The notes under the pieces: model-generated
What the model saw: only the letters and a program-made list of their open reading frames with translations
Told to the model about the DNA's origin: nothing
The model's database searches: none
Made by a program: the position numbers and the translations under genes
Part shown: piece after piece, positions 48,296 through 59,455 of the stretch
Layout: the number at the start of each line of letters is the position of its first letter
Position numbering within the stretch: position 1 is the stretch's first letter
Source: Botryotinia globosa
Taxonomy: Eukaryota; Ascomycota; Leotiomycetes; Helotiales; Sclerotiniaceae
Length of the DNA stretch: 64,000 nucleotides
Reading direction: 5' to 3'
NCBI GenBank assembly: GCA_014898425.1
Contig: RCSZ01000008.1
Coordinates: forward strand, 1,251,501 to 1,315,500

Positions 48296-49612
48296 ATTAA
48301 AATTAAAATATTGTTTTCAAATATAGCAAAATAGGGGGTGCTGATTTTGTTAAATAGTATCCAATTATATAAAATTACCAAATAGTTTTGGTATAGAAAG
48401 GGTTGTAATTAAAACTAGCTTTTTATTGTAATACCTCAATTAATTATAACTGAAATTAATACTCTAGTTTTTTTATTAATTATTAAAATAAGTTTTCTCT
48501 TCTAGGTTATTGTAGATATTTTACTATTAGATTATCCATACATCAATATTAGCAGTAAAAGGTTTATTAAAACAATTGATTGAAATATTGATTAATTTTT
48601 ATAAAACCTTAAGTTTGAAATTGACAATTTATTATTTAATGGTTTTTCTATATTTGATAATAAATTGCTTAAATTCAATAATGAAATTATCAAATAGAGT
48701 CTTTTTTATTTTATATTTATCATAATTTATAAAAACTTTTTGTAAAAAATTAAAGATTTGATATTGTTTGTTCAATTTACTTTAGATATTTATTACAATA
48801 CATTATTTAGGGGATCAAAGATTGAAATCGTGTAGGTTATTTATAATTATATCGAAATATATTTGATTATTTATATAAACCAAGCTAAAAAATAAACTAA
48901 TAAGGAATATAATCCATTGAAATTCTAATTTATTCTTGTAATTTACAATTAAATAATGATTGATTACGTTACAAAACGTTATATATTAATTCTAACATTT
49001 TACAATATCTTATTCATTATCATTAAACTTCTCAAAGAAAATGAAATATTTTCAATAAAGCAAAGCTCCTAGATTATTACAAACAATAATCTTTAGTATT
49101 TTAATTGTATTTTGCAATTCAATAATCCATAATTGAGCTTCATTAACTTGAATATATACTACAATAGCTTATTCTTATAATAAAATTATAATTGTTTTGA
49201 TTAAAATAAATATAGCTTGAATAGCTATAAAATATATAGTATTCGAATTATAAAATAAATTTATAAATAAAAAAATATCAATTTTAATAAAATTGATAGT
49301 ATAATTTAAAAAAAGAAATTGTAAAAACAGACTAGATACAATCGTTTAGTTAGTTATTTCTAGAATACTTTTGTAATTACAAAATATTTTTATAGAGTTT
49401 TCAATGGTAAATTAATATAAATATATTTTAACATAATTAGATAACTTTATTAAAAAATAGTAAAGTTATTTATAATAAATCAATAATAAATTCGATTAAC
49501 ACAATTGGATTATAATTTCGATAGAATCAAAGCAATCGAAATGATTAGAATATAATTTGAATAAATATCTTTAAAATGAAGTTATAATAACTTTTAAGTA
49601 AATAATATAAAT

Positions 49613-49762
49613 TATCAAAATATAGATAAAGACTTATATTATATTATAAGGGTTCTAAATATTATAAAAGGTTAAGGCCTTATTATAGAAAGTAGAACAC
49701 ACTAAGGGCATGCTAAGGGTTCGTGTTTGAGGCACGAAGGCAACGTAGTTGGCGCCGTGACA
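49613..49762 (-). repeat. 5' LTR of gypsy element
   Basis: The right-hand 150-bp LTR is less mutated than the left copy at its outer end. Read on the minus strand it begins TGTCACGGCGCCAAC, a usual fungal gypsy LTR start. It is followed on the plus strand by the target duplication GAAGT at 49763-49767. Confidence 0.9.
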
Positions 49763-49870
49763 GAAGTTGTCCTAATAGGCCGCTATAGTATGATTCATCG
49801 CTTCTTTTAAATCTTTTAAATTATTTAGATTTAGTATGTGAAAGTGCGAAAGAAGAATAAGGTTCTCATT

Positions 49871-50242
49871 TAGGGCCCGTTTAGATCGTTTTTTAATTTG
49901 TTAACAAAATAATTTATTGACTAATGATTTAGTCTAAATTTTATAGATCTATAAAATATAGAATAACAAATGTTAACAAATATTAACAAATATTAATAAA
50001 AGTTGCATTATAGATTTAATAAGATTTAATAAGGTTATTATATAAATTTTCAAAACTTATAAATTCATATTTTGTAGTTTTTTTGTAATTCAATATTAAT
50101 ATTCAGCAAATCACTTTTTTTTAATTATATTATTAATATAAATTGTTGATCAATATTCGCATTCGGTAAATGCTCATTTAGATCTATATTGTCAACAAAT
50201 GTAGCTCTACATCGTCTAAAAAATCGATCCGAACAGGCCCTT
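49871..50242. mobile_element. MITE-like element with ~27-bp terminal inverted repeats
   Basis: The left end TAGGGCCCGTTTAGATCG and the reverse complement of the right end (AAGGGCCTGTTCGGATCG) match at most positions, and both continue into a T-run. The AGGGCC..GTT terminus recalls hAT-type elements. The interior is about 320 bp, AT-rich and non-coding. No 8-bp target duplication could be matched, so family assignment is tentative. Confidence 0.6.
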
Positions 50243-50644
50243 GTACTATGTAGAGACTATTTATATGTACCTATGTACCCTGGTGTGCTAGTATTAGCGT
50301 ATCAAGATTCTTAGAACTATTTAATCATTTGAAATCATTCGAATTAATAAAATCATTAAAATAGATTCATCTAGATATGAATAACATGTTGAAAGTCTGT
50401 AGTCAACAATCACAATATAAATAAATCAACGCCAGTCATTTGTATAATGAATCATTCGGCAGTCAAACTATACGTAGACACATCAACAAGGTTGTTGAAG
50501 AAAATTCATTTCTATGAAGTCCATTCGCTCGTTATATGCGTACAATCTCATATCTATCACCCAACAAAACTTTGGTACAAGTCAAAGCAAGAAATGCAAA
50601 CCACCATACCGCTTCCCCAAAACAATCGCTTATTAAGCTTTCTT

Positions 50645-53355
50645 TTACTCATCGGTAACCGAAGCGAATTTATCAGTCATAGCTTGAACAAGATCCTCGT
50701 ACTATAAAGATGTCAGGTTAATATACTATCAGACAAATGAACACTATGGATGAACATACCTTCTTTGTGATCTTCTCCTCGCCTTCACTTGGAACCTCAA
50801 ATTTCATATTTCTCAACTGGGATTGGAGCTCTCCGGTAGCTTCACGTACTTTAGCCCAACTTTGACCTTGTGCGACTGCTTTTTGAGCCTCATCGTGGAA
50901 TCCCATCATTGCCTTCATCATCCATTCGGTCTTCCAAATAGGACAGAATTGATCATAGTCACTGTAACCATTTTGTTGCAAGAAATCTTCCTTGATCAAT
51001 GCAGCTACATCCAGGGTAATCTTGTCAGGGTCGGACAATGCTGACTTTCCAACCAATTGAACGACTTGGTCCAATTCTTCAGAATCAGATAAAAGTTGCT
51101 TGATACGGTCTCGAAGTCTGGGAAATTCGGGGAAATCCTTTTCGTAGTATTTGTCGAGAACAGTAGTATAATTACTGTAACTGAGTGAAGTGTTGATAGA
51201 AGGGAAATGTTTACGTTGAGCAAGTTTCTTGTCGAGACCCCAGAAGACTTGCACAATACCCAAAGTACTACTTGTCACAGGATCGGAGAAATCACCACCA
51301 GGAGGACTGACAGCACCGACAATACTGACACTACCTTCACGGTCTGGTCCACCAAGAGCTTGAACTTTACCAGCACGTTCGTAGAAACTAGCAAGTTTTG
51401 CTCCAAGATAAGCGGGGAAACCTTGATCTGCAGGCATCTCTCCCAAACGACCAGAAATTTCACGAAGAGCCTCAGCCCAACGAGATGTAGAATCAGCCAT
51501 CATGGCAACGTCTTTACCCTGATCCCTGAAATATTCTCCGATCGTGAGACCTGCGAAATCGAAATATAATTAGTAAATGAATGTACAATAATTGAGCTAT
51601 GGGTAATGAGCCGGGGATGTAATGATGTCCAGTAGATAAGCCGGTAGAGTGTTGTCCTATAGACGGAGCCAGGAGATCGACGTTGTCGACAAAGCCAGTA
51701 AATGAGCCAATGGAAAAGCCAGTTGATTGTTGTCAAATGAGATAGATCGATGATAGTCGATGATAGTTTTGGGAATAGGATGGGTAAGAATAGTTGAAGA
51801 AACATCAGAATCATCTGAGTCGAACTTGCATTTGGGATCCATTGGTTGCAGCTTAAGCAGCTTCGAACTTTCGGCGAGTATCACGAACGATAGTGATTGA
51901 TGTTGCTAATTGTTATAGTTTATAGATCCTGTATAATGGCATTTGAATCCCGTTGCTCCAGATAGGGAGGTGATGAAAGAAAGATCAGGAACAGGTGGCT
52001 GCTGATTCCCAATGGCTCACAGACTTACTGACTGATGAAGGGAAGGTGCAGGCGTAGGTGCAGGTGTAGAGTTGGAAATAGGGAAAGAACATCTTGGGGG
52101 GACTTGCCAGTGTAAATAGAAGCTTCACGAGCTGCGACAGGCATGTTAGAGGTGTTAGCAATAAGTGTTGTACGCTTCATGATAGGCTCTTTGCGTCCAT
52201 CAATGTCAATAGAAAGTTCTGGGAAATCCATCAAGACTTCAGCCATCTCATTTCCGCGCTCTCCGCTAGATATGATATTAGCATAATATCGCTATGACTT
52301 GGAAAAGATAGAACCTTACCATCCAACGTATACAATGATATCACTGTTCGAGAACTTGGAAACAGATTGACTAATAACAGTCTTACCACAACCGAAAGCA
52401 CCTGGAATAGCAACAGTTCCTCCTTGAACACTAGGGAAAAGAGCATCCAGTACACGTTGTCCAACGATAAATGGCTTATCTGCTGCCAATTTCTCGGTTA
52501 CCGGTCGTGGTACACGTACAGGCCATGTGTGCATCATGCTATACTCGGTCTTCTTGCCATCAAATTCAACCTCGAGGATCTTTTGGTCGACCTTGTAGCT
52601 ACCCTTTTCAGCAATGCGAGTAATTGTACCCCTAGCTCTGGGTGGGAAAAGAATCTTGTGATCATCTAGCAGGGAGTTCTCGTAGACTGTACCCCAAATG
52701 TCGCCTCCAGTAATGTGATCTCCAACCTTCATAATCGGCTTAAAGTCCCAGTCCTTTTCTCTGTTTAAAGCTGGAGCGGAAATACCACGGGGAATGTAGA
52801 TACTATCGGAGCTGTCTGCGATAGCTTTGAGAGGTCTTTGAATACCATCGTAAATTGTTTCCATAAGACCTGGGCCCAACTCGACGGACAAAGGCTTTCC
52901 AGTACGCACAACGGGATCTCCAACAGTAACACCAGCTTTATACCCAACAGTCAGTTATGATTCCAACCAAAAGCCATATATTCTCCCATACCTGTTTCCT
53001 CGTATACTTGAATAGTCGCTCTATCCGCTTCGATTCGAATAACTTCACCGACAAGATTATCGTGACCGACTTTGACCTATTCATAAGTTAGCAACACCAT
53101 AGTTGGGTTACATTGGCTAGCCAAACCTACCAACTCGTACATGGCAACTCCGATCATATTCTCTGCCACCACGACCGGACTAAAAATAATTAGCTGGAGG
53201 AAGACATATTGATGAAGTATTTCACAAACCCTGATACGGAGTAAATTGAACCTGTCGACAGGCGATTAGATTAGCAATGATGTTGGTAGGATAGGAAAAA
53301 CAGGTCAAGACCAACCAAATTGATCCTCTCCATCTGCATCTCGTTGAGGAGCCAT
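50645..53355 (-). CDS. VMA1: V-type proton ATPase catalytic subunit A
   Basis: Eight exons, complement(50645..50701, 50760..51550, 52108..52265, 52320..52935, 52992..53076, 53131..53179, 53230..53251, 53316..53355), encode 605 residues; all phases agree. The product is the ATP-hydrolysing subunit of the V1 sector, which acidifies vacuoles and Golgi. The P-loop [45 protein letters not shown] and [17 protein letters not shown] are near-invariant family blocks. Length is normal and no intein is present. Three features stand out: a 22-nt exon (53230-53251); a 54-nt intron splitting the Cys codon of YVGC, the insertion point of the yeast VMA1 intein; and a 557-nt intron with a GC donor (GCAAGT). 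Another intron appears to use an AAG acceptor. The gene borders the transposon island at its 3' end. Confidence 0.95.
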
Positions 53356-54628
53356 GTTGGCGCTTTCTTTGCTTGTATTAGGAACTATGAATTGGATTGT
53401 TGTTGGAGGGGGTGATAGAGGAAGTTGTGGTAATGGCTCTTGATTAAGCTCGACTGGAGCTATTGACAAGGTATCAATATGTTGGATTTTGATGAGATCT
53501 AAGAATGAGGGCCGAGCTTTCAAACGAGGACGAAGACCAAGTGACATAAAAGGATCAAGGATGGATGGAGACAATGGGAATTTTTAATTATTAACCAACC
53601 AACTCCAAGCTGACGATTAGGTGGTAGTGGAATATGTACGAGGACGGTACATGACATGTAAATAGGATTAATGGTACGGATACGAAGAGAGAGGTCAATT
53701 ATATACCAAGTGGATTATGGATATCAGTCGGTCAACGGAAGGAGCCTGAGAGTACGTACAGTACTGTGTCCAAGCCTTGTTACTATGTACCGCAATTGCA
53801 GGCAGGCTCTTGAAGCTTTTACTCACTTACCTACCTAGGATCTAAATACCTAGAAGTTAGAACTGTAGTATCTAATAAAAGCAATAGGTCGGTGGGTACG
53901 TCTAGATAGATAGATAGATAGATATATGTACCTGACTGAGCTTACAGAATATGTATTTACTAAACACACCTCGTATCGCTCTAAATGCACGCCTTCATTC
54001 CTATCCATGGTGATGAGGATGGGTTCATGTATCACAATTTGAGCTCTCCGTAGTAATGATGAACATATTCAGTAGGTACGCTTTCGTCCCAGGTTGATAA
54101 GAATCATGATAGGGTGGTAGGGTCACCGGGGTGACTGACTGCTGCTGACTGGAAAGATCGAATGGCCCACCGTATTCCTAATCCAAGCACATAATACCAT
54201 CCATACCTATTGGGTAGAGGTAGGTATCATTCATTATCATCGATGATCCATCCTTCGTACCTCCCTCATGTGCTGGAACCGCAAATACCTGTCCGACATC
54301 CTTCTATTACGGAGTTACAGTACAGCACAGTTACAATGAGAAACATCTACCTCCATACATGAAGAGACAGCTTGATTGCCTTTTTAAATAATCACTTTTC
54401 TACGACTAATCATCACCACAAACTCGATACTCATTGCAACGAATAATAAGTATGTGAAGAAACATTAATAAGATTCTTTGTGATTCATTCATCCATTCCA
54501 TCTCTCTCTATGAACATTCGAATTCACTCGAAAAGTTTTGTTTCAACAAGCCTCTTTGACTGATTCTAATCATTCACTCTATTAGCAGCTTCTACTTCGC
54601 TCGAGCTTCGAACCGGTTCGTCTTACAG
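53356..54628. promoter_or_regulatory. Shared VMA1/GID7 upstream region
   Basis: The 1.27-kb region between divergent VMA1 and the proposed GID7 start holds both promoters. It contains a (GATA)n tract near 53906-53925 and AC/CT-rich runs on the GID7 side (about 54480-54600). Nothing else was recognised. Confidence 0.55.
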
Positions 54629-57253
54629 ATGCAAAGCCAAGCATTTAACCACGACAACCCCAGACTTTCTATTCTGGTTCACTTCAACTTTTGCCTGCAT
54701 TACAACAACTTGAATCCTTGAGCTTCAATTTAACAACCCCCATAAGATTCTTGAGGCCCCTCTCTAGAATCTACTGTCAAGCAGCGGCACTTCCGCAGAT
54801 TTCGTCCTGGCAGACGACAACCCCCATATACCACCAGTATCCTTATCCACCCCGACTTCCCCTCAACGATCAACCAGCACTGTCTTCTCAGCCCAAGCCC
54901 CTCTACCGCCATCACACCACAGATCAGATCAAATTGACCCTCCGCCTTCGTTCGAGAGGTATAACATAGATCCCACGACAAGACAAGCTGCTAGAACTCA
55001 CGGTACACCTCAAGCTGAGCTCCGGCCGAGACGTGCTCAAGATCAAGTCCTCGGTCGTAGACGTCGAGATCATACTATTGACCGAGGGGAACAACCAAAC
55101 ACTTTTCCGAGTCCCGGAGACTCTTCGAATCCTTCAAACCTAGAGAGTGAACACCGCAACAAAAGAAGACGTCAAAGTGCTAGTATGAGATCTGAAGGGG
55201 AGGATAGTACCTCGAATGGTAGCTCTAAACCATTTTCAAATGGAGCGGGTGCATCTCGTCTACACAAGGCAGCCCTCTCAAACTCTGCCAATGGTGCACA
55301 TTCTTCCTCGGTAGCCATGAATGGATCAAGCACCAATGGGCACTTAGATGCAGCTGTCAAAACAACATCTACATATTTTGGACATAATAGAGAAGAAGTC
55401 ACTAGGATATTGATCCAAGCTTTGACGGACTTGGGTTACAACGGTGCCGCAGCAAGGTTAAGTCAGGAAAGTGGTTATGATCTCGAAAGTCCGATTGTAG
55501 CAGCTTTCCGAAATGCAGTCTTACAGGGCGAGTGGACCGAAGCTGAAGAATTGCTTTTCGGGGGATCTACAGAGGAAGGTGGAGTTAACATTCATGGAAA
55601 TGGATTGGTTCTCCGAGATGGTGTGGACAAGAACATTATGAGGTTTTGGATGCGGCAACAGAAGTTCTTGGAATTACTTGAACGAAAAGACATGGGCAGA
55701 GCAATAAATGTTTTGCGATCTGAGCTTACTCCACTTTATCAAGATACCGCCAAGTTGCATTTTCTATCAAGGTATGCTTTTGCTGATATCTTTCTACAAT
55801 CTTTATCTCGACTAAGGACTGATCACCTGCACTAGCTTACTGATGTGTACTCCTGCGGACCTTAAGGTCAAGGCCAATTGGGATGGGGCCGCTGGACAAT
55901 CCAGACATCTACTCCTCTCACAACTATCAAGTAAGATTTCTGTTGATGACATCTGTTATTAGGTGATACTAACACTCTCCTAGGATGCATTTCGCCATCA
56001 GCCATGTTACCGGAGAATCGCTTGGCCACACTTTTTGACCAAGTAAAGCAACATCAGATATCTACATGCGTTTATCACAACACACACGAATCACCTTCGC
56101 TGTACCAAGATCATACATGCGACCGAAGCAACGTTCCATTGCGGCCCATCGTGGAACTTACCAAGCATGCTGGTGAAGTATGGGATACACAATTCTCACA
56201 CGATGGAACTCTATTGGCAAGCTGTGGAAGCGATGGGGTTCTTGTTATTTATAACGTTCCGGCTTTCAGTGTCCATACTTCCTTTTCTGAACATGAAGGT
56301 GGAGTCTGTTCTTTTGCTTGGAGTCCTGATGACACGAGAATGGTCACATGTGGCCGTGATAACAGAGCTTTGTTGTGGAATACGGCAGTAAGTTAGAAGT
56401 CCATATTTAAAATTCCCTCGCTGATTCCTTAGACTAGCGATTTGTTGATGAAGCTCCCTCGTTTTGGGGAGCCTGTTTCCTGTTGTGTATGGACATCGGA
56501 TGGACAATCTTTTATCACAGGTTGCTTGGCTACTACAAAGAACTTATGCCAGTGGAATCTCAATGGTGAGCTCGTATATGATTGGAGCCGAGATCATCGT
56601 ATTCGAGATGTAGCACTCACACCAGACGGGAGCCGACTAGTGGCTATCGAACACTTGACCCATCTCTATGTTTACAATTTCATAACTCGCGAGCTTGAGT
56701 ATGAGCTGGACCTCAAAGTTCAGCTATGCTCAATCACCGTCAGCGATAATTCAAGGCACCTACTGATACATTGTAACACTGGAGAAACACGAATGTTGGA
56801 TATAAACACCGGCGAAACAATTCGAACCTTCGTATCTGGGGATAAAGGGGGTGAATTCATTATTAGAAGCTCTTTCGGTGGTGCCAATGAAAGTTTTGTG
56901 GTTAGCGGAAGTGAAGGTAAGATTCGGATTTTGGATTGCATGCATGCATTACTAATACATTAATTTATAGAAGGCAATGTTGTGATATACCACCGGGAGA
57001 AAGGTTCAGTGGTAGAAAAACTAGAAGCTCACAAGAAAGGTTGCTGCAATTCAGTTTCTTGGAACCCAATGAATCCAAGAATGTTCGCTTCCGCTGGTGA
57101 TGACGGCAAAGTTCGAATGTAAGTTTCACACCATCTGATCAAGACATGAATCGAGCTAACAAATGTACCAGATGGTCGAGCGAAAATAGTCTTCAGGGAG
57201 TCTCTAAACAAAGTGTATACAATGGCTCGCAGCGTGAATCTAATGGCTGGTGA
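54629..57253 (+). CDS. GID7: WD40 subunit of the GID/CTLH E3 ligase (Gid7/WDR26-like)
   Basis: Seven exons proposed: join(54629..54676, 54768..55771, 55836..55930, 55984..56387, 56433..56916, 56971..57118, 57172..57253), 754 residues, all phases consistent. The GID complex is the ubiquitin ligase that degrades gluconeogenic enzymes; Gid7 and WDR26 help it form higher-order assemblies. A Ser/Pro/Arg-rich N-terminus is followed by a LisH motif at about 222-255 (EEVTRILIQALTDLGYNGAA), a CTLH region with FRNAVLQGEWTEAEELL and FLELLERKDMGRAINVLR, and at least six WD40 repeats (GEVWDTQFSHDGTLLASCGSDG; SFAWSPDDTRMVTCGRDNRALLW). Exons 2-7 are solid. Exon 1 and its weak donor GTTCAC are a guess, made because the frame is open back to 54768 with no ATG. 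The conservative start is the Met at 55185. Confidence 0.85.
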
Positions 57254-57823
57254 TTGGAAACTTTACGCCAGTGCACGGGCATCTCGTAATGCTCCATGAG
57301 AAATGATGCTACAATTTCTCGTTTCATTGTTTTGCATCGTTCATCAACTTTATTCTTATTCATTCACATTACATACAACTCTCGGGGTGGCGAATCGGTG
57401 GGATGCAGGAAGGATTGCATATGGGTAGGCATCAATGGTGTTTGGGACATAACATACGGCAACGGCGATGGAGTTTTAGTCAGTGTGCGATTTTGTAAAT
57501 TGTTTTTCAATGCTTTAGATCTTTCACGTATACGCTGATGTATTGATGGCGGGTAAATCGAGTCAGGGTTACTGAATGAGATGTGGTTGGACGGCATGGC
57601 GGAGCAAGGCAAGGCCAATGCATGGCGCGATATGATATGATATGATAGATATTATCTAATACATTGATTGCGAATCAACTAGATGATAACATTGGAGTCT
57701 TGAATCTTGATACGTCTGATTATCTGCTTTTGTATTTTTGACACCCTTTTCTATGGGAGGAAAATAATCTCTAGATTTCTCCAGGGTTATAAATCCGAGA
57801 ACCTAGATAGGAGGTAATAGACA
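57254..57823. other. Convergent intergenic region
   Basis: About 570 bp hold the 3' ends of GID7 and the ribokinase gene. No feature was recognised. Confidence 0.6.
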
Positions 57824-59455
57824 CTAATTCCTCTTAACATCAATCTCATCAGCCCAAGGAATCGCACTCTGAGCGCCTTCTTTCTCGACTGTGCGAGCGG
57901 CCGCTTTACAAGCTTTTTGGACGGCGGAGATCAGGATTTGATCTTGATCTTGATCGGTGGATTGGGTGGCTGAAGAAGTATAGCGCACGAGATCGACGGC
58001 GTAGGCTCCGACGAATGTGTCGCCGGCAGCGGTGGTATCTACTACTTTAATGTTGGATTCGGCGGGGATGTGGGTGTAGGTTTTGGGGGTGGCGAGGATG
58101 GCTCCTAGACGGGAGGAGGCGGGGTTAGTGTGGGGGTTGGGTTGAGAGGGAATGAATGTGTTTTGGAGTAGTGAAGTGATAATAGACGAACCTTTTGATC
58201 CGAGCGTTACGATAACGGTCTTGACGCCTCGGCTGAGAAACTCATCTGTGACGACGCGCCAGTCAAACGAAGGATCTTCGACGGCGGAGACGGGACGCGA
58301 AGTCAGGATGGCGGCTTCGGTTTCGTTGAGGATGAGGTGGGTGATGGAGGGGTAGGCGGTGTCGGGGAGGAGGACGGCGGGCGCGGGGTTGAGGAGGACG
58401 GGGATGGAGAGGCTGGAGGCGAGGGTGAGGATTTGGAGGACGGTTTCGAGGGGGATTTCGAGTTGCAGGACGAGCAGGGTGGGGAGGGGGGTGCTGAGGG
58501 AGGTGGGGGTGCTGAAGGTGGGGGGAAGGAGGGACTTGGTTGGGGTTAGTGGTTATGTTTTGGAGAAGTGTTTGGAGAGAAATTGGGTTGGAATGGAGTT
58601 GGGTCTGGAAGGGGACGGGTGATGGATGATGAAAGCTGGGTGACTCACGTGGTTTGCTCCTGGGGAAAGCAGGATGCGATTTTCGCCGCTGTCGGATTCC
58701 ACGAGGATTACTGCTACGCCGGTGGATTGGGAGGGGATGGTTTGGATCGAGGTTGTGTCGATGAGAGAGTCTTTGAGGGAGGAGATGAGGGAGGGACCGA
58801 ATCTTGGAGGGGGGGGGGTGTTAGTTTGTGAATATAAAAGTGGCTAGATATTGTATAAATGGGGTTTGGGGAAAGAGAGAAAGTCTGATCATTTTGGACG
58901 ATGGAGGAGGAGACTTTCCTCTGCCGTTGTCAAAACTAGTGGAACATAAGCATAACCCATTGGAAAAAAAAAGGATAGGCTGACTATCGTTTACTCCCCG
59001 GAAGCTTGTATTTCTTCTATTTAGTTGACGAAAATTGGTACTATAAAACCAATCGCGTAGCAAGAAAGTCGAGAATAGAAGACTTGCATAAGTTACTTGA
59101 CTTAAAGACCACTGGTGGACGCAAAAATAACAGAATGAGAGAAACCTACTACTAGGTAGGTATGTGAAATAAGGAATTGCACTGTGATTTCGGTGAAGGG
59201 GCAATGAGAGACCTACTCATCATCACCAACGGCGCCAATCATCTTGACCAGAACATCGCTAGTGTGAGATGGAGCGGAGGCGGGATTGGGTCTAGAAAGA
59301 CGAGCACATGCCACAGCTTGATTGGCACCCTTTCCGCCAGGACCAGTACTGAAAGAGGTAGCGGTTAAAGTTTCGCCGCCAGTGGGAACGCGGGGGGTAA
59401 GCGTTACGAGGTCGGTGTTGAGAGATCCAATGACGGTGATAATTTTTGGCGACAT
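57824..59455 (-). CDS. RBKS: Ribokinase (PfkB family)
   Basis: Four exons, complement(57824..58104, 58192..58534, 58649..58802, 59217..59455), encode 338 residues. The enzyme phosphorylates D-ribose to ribose-5-phosphate. The N-terminus has [22 protein letters not shown] and [16 protein letters not shown] (PfkB signature 1). The second signature, [14 protein letters not shown], near residue 270, contains the catalytic Asp. LNETEAAIL and IVTLGSKGA are the usual intervening blocks. Introns 1 and 2, counted in the direction of transcription, end in AAG by my reading, each with a good CTAAC branch 12-16 nt upstream. Intron 1 is 414 nt, long for this window. Intron 3 is an ordinary GT-TAG intron. 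It is divergent from VPS1. Confidence 0.92.

Larger units (their letters stand above)
43186..49762 (-). mobile_element. RIP-degraded Ty3/gypsy LTR retrotransposon, 6,577 bp
   Basis: Two 150-bp LTRs (43186-43335 and 49613-49762) bracket a 6.3-kb AT-rich interior, flanked by the 5-bp duplication GAAGT. On the minus strand the coding relics follow the gypsy order: a zinc knuckle near 48.27 kb (gag), an aspartic-protease site near 47.73 kb, and reverse transcriptase at 46.39-45.88 kb. A purine-rich tract (AAAAGAAGAGT on the minus strand) directly precedes the left, 3' LTR. Stop codons and Asp-to-Asn, Cys-to-Tyr and His-to-Tyr changes show that all frames are dead. RNase H and integrase should lie between 45.9 and 43.3 kb, but I could not recognise them. 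Confidence 0.9.
42836..49788. mobile_element. Palindromic terminal-inverted-repeat (MITE-like) element, split by a gypsy insertion
   Basis: From 42836 the sequence CTATAGTAGACTGTTGG, running on through TTTCGAACACATTG, is the inverted counterpart of the stretch ending at 49788. The inverted arms are about 85 bp or more. Each holds two to four copies of an about 20-bp unit (AACATCCTTGTCTTCT). After removing the inserted LTR element and its target duplication, the host element is about 370 bp. It has no coding capacity and looks like a non-autonomous DNA transposon. Arm differences are almost all C/T or G/A. Confidence 0.7.
42305..50394. mobile_element. AT-rich transposon island bounded by 46-bp direct repeats
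   Basis: An 8.1-kb block of very high AT content contains nested mobile elements. A 46-bp sequence at 42305-42350 recurs in direct orientation at 50349-50394 (both contain AAAATCATTAAAATA). I count seven differences, five of them transitions. The repeats may be the ends of an outermost element, but no target duplication was identified. No intact gene lies inside. Confidence 0.7.

Noticed and set aside
52266..52319. VMA1 intein remnant
   Set aside because: The interruption is 54 nt with proper donor, branch and acceptor. No intein protein sequence is present.
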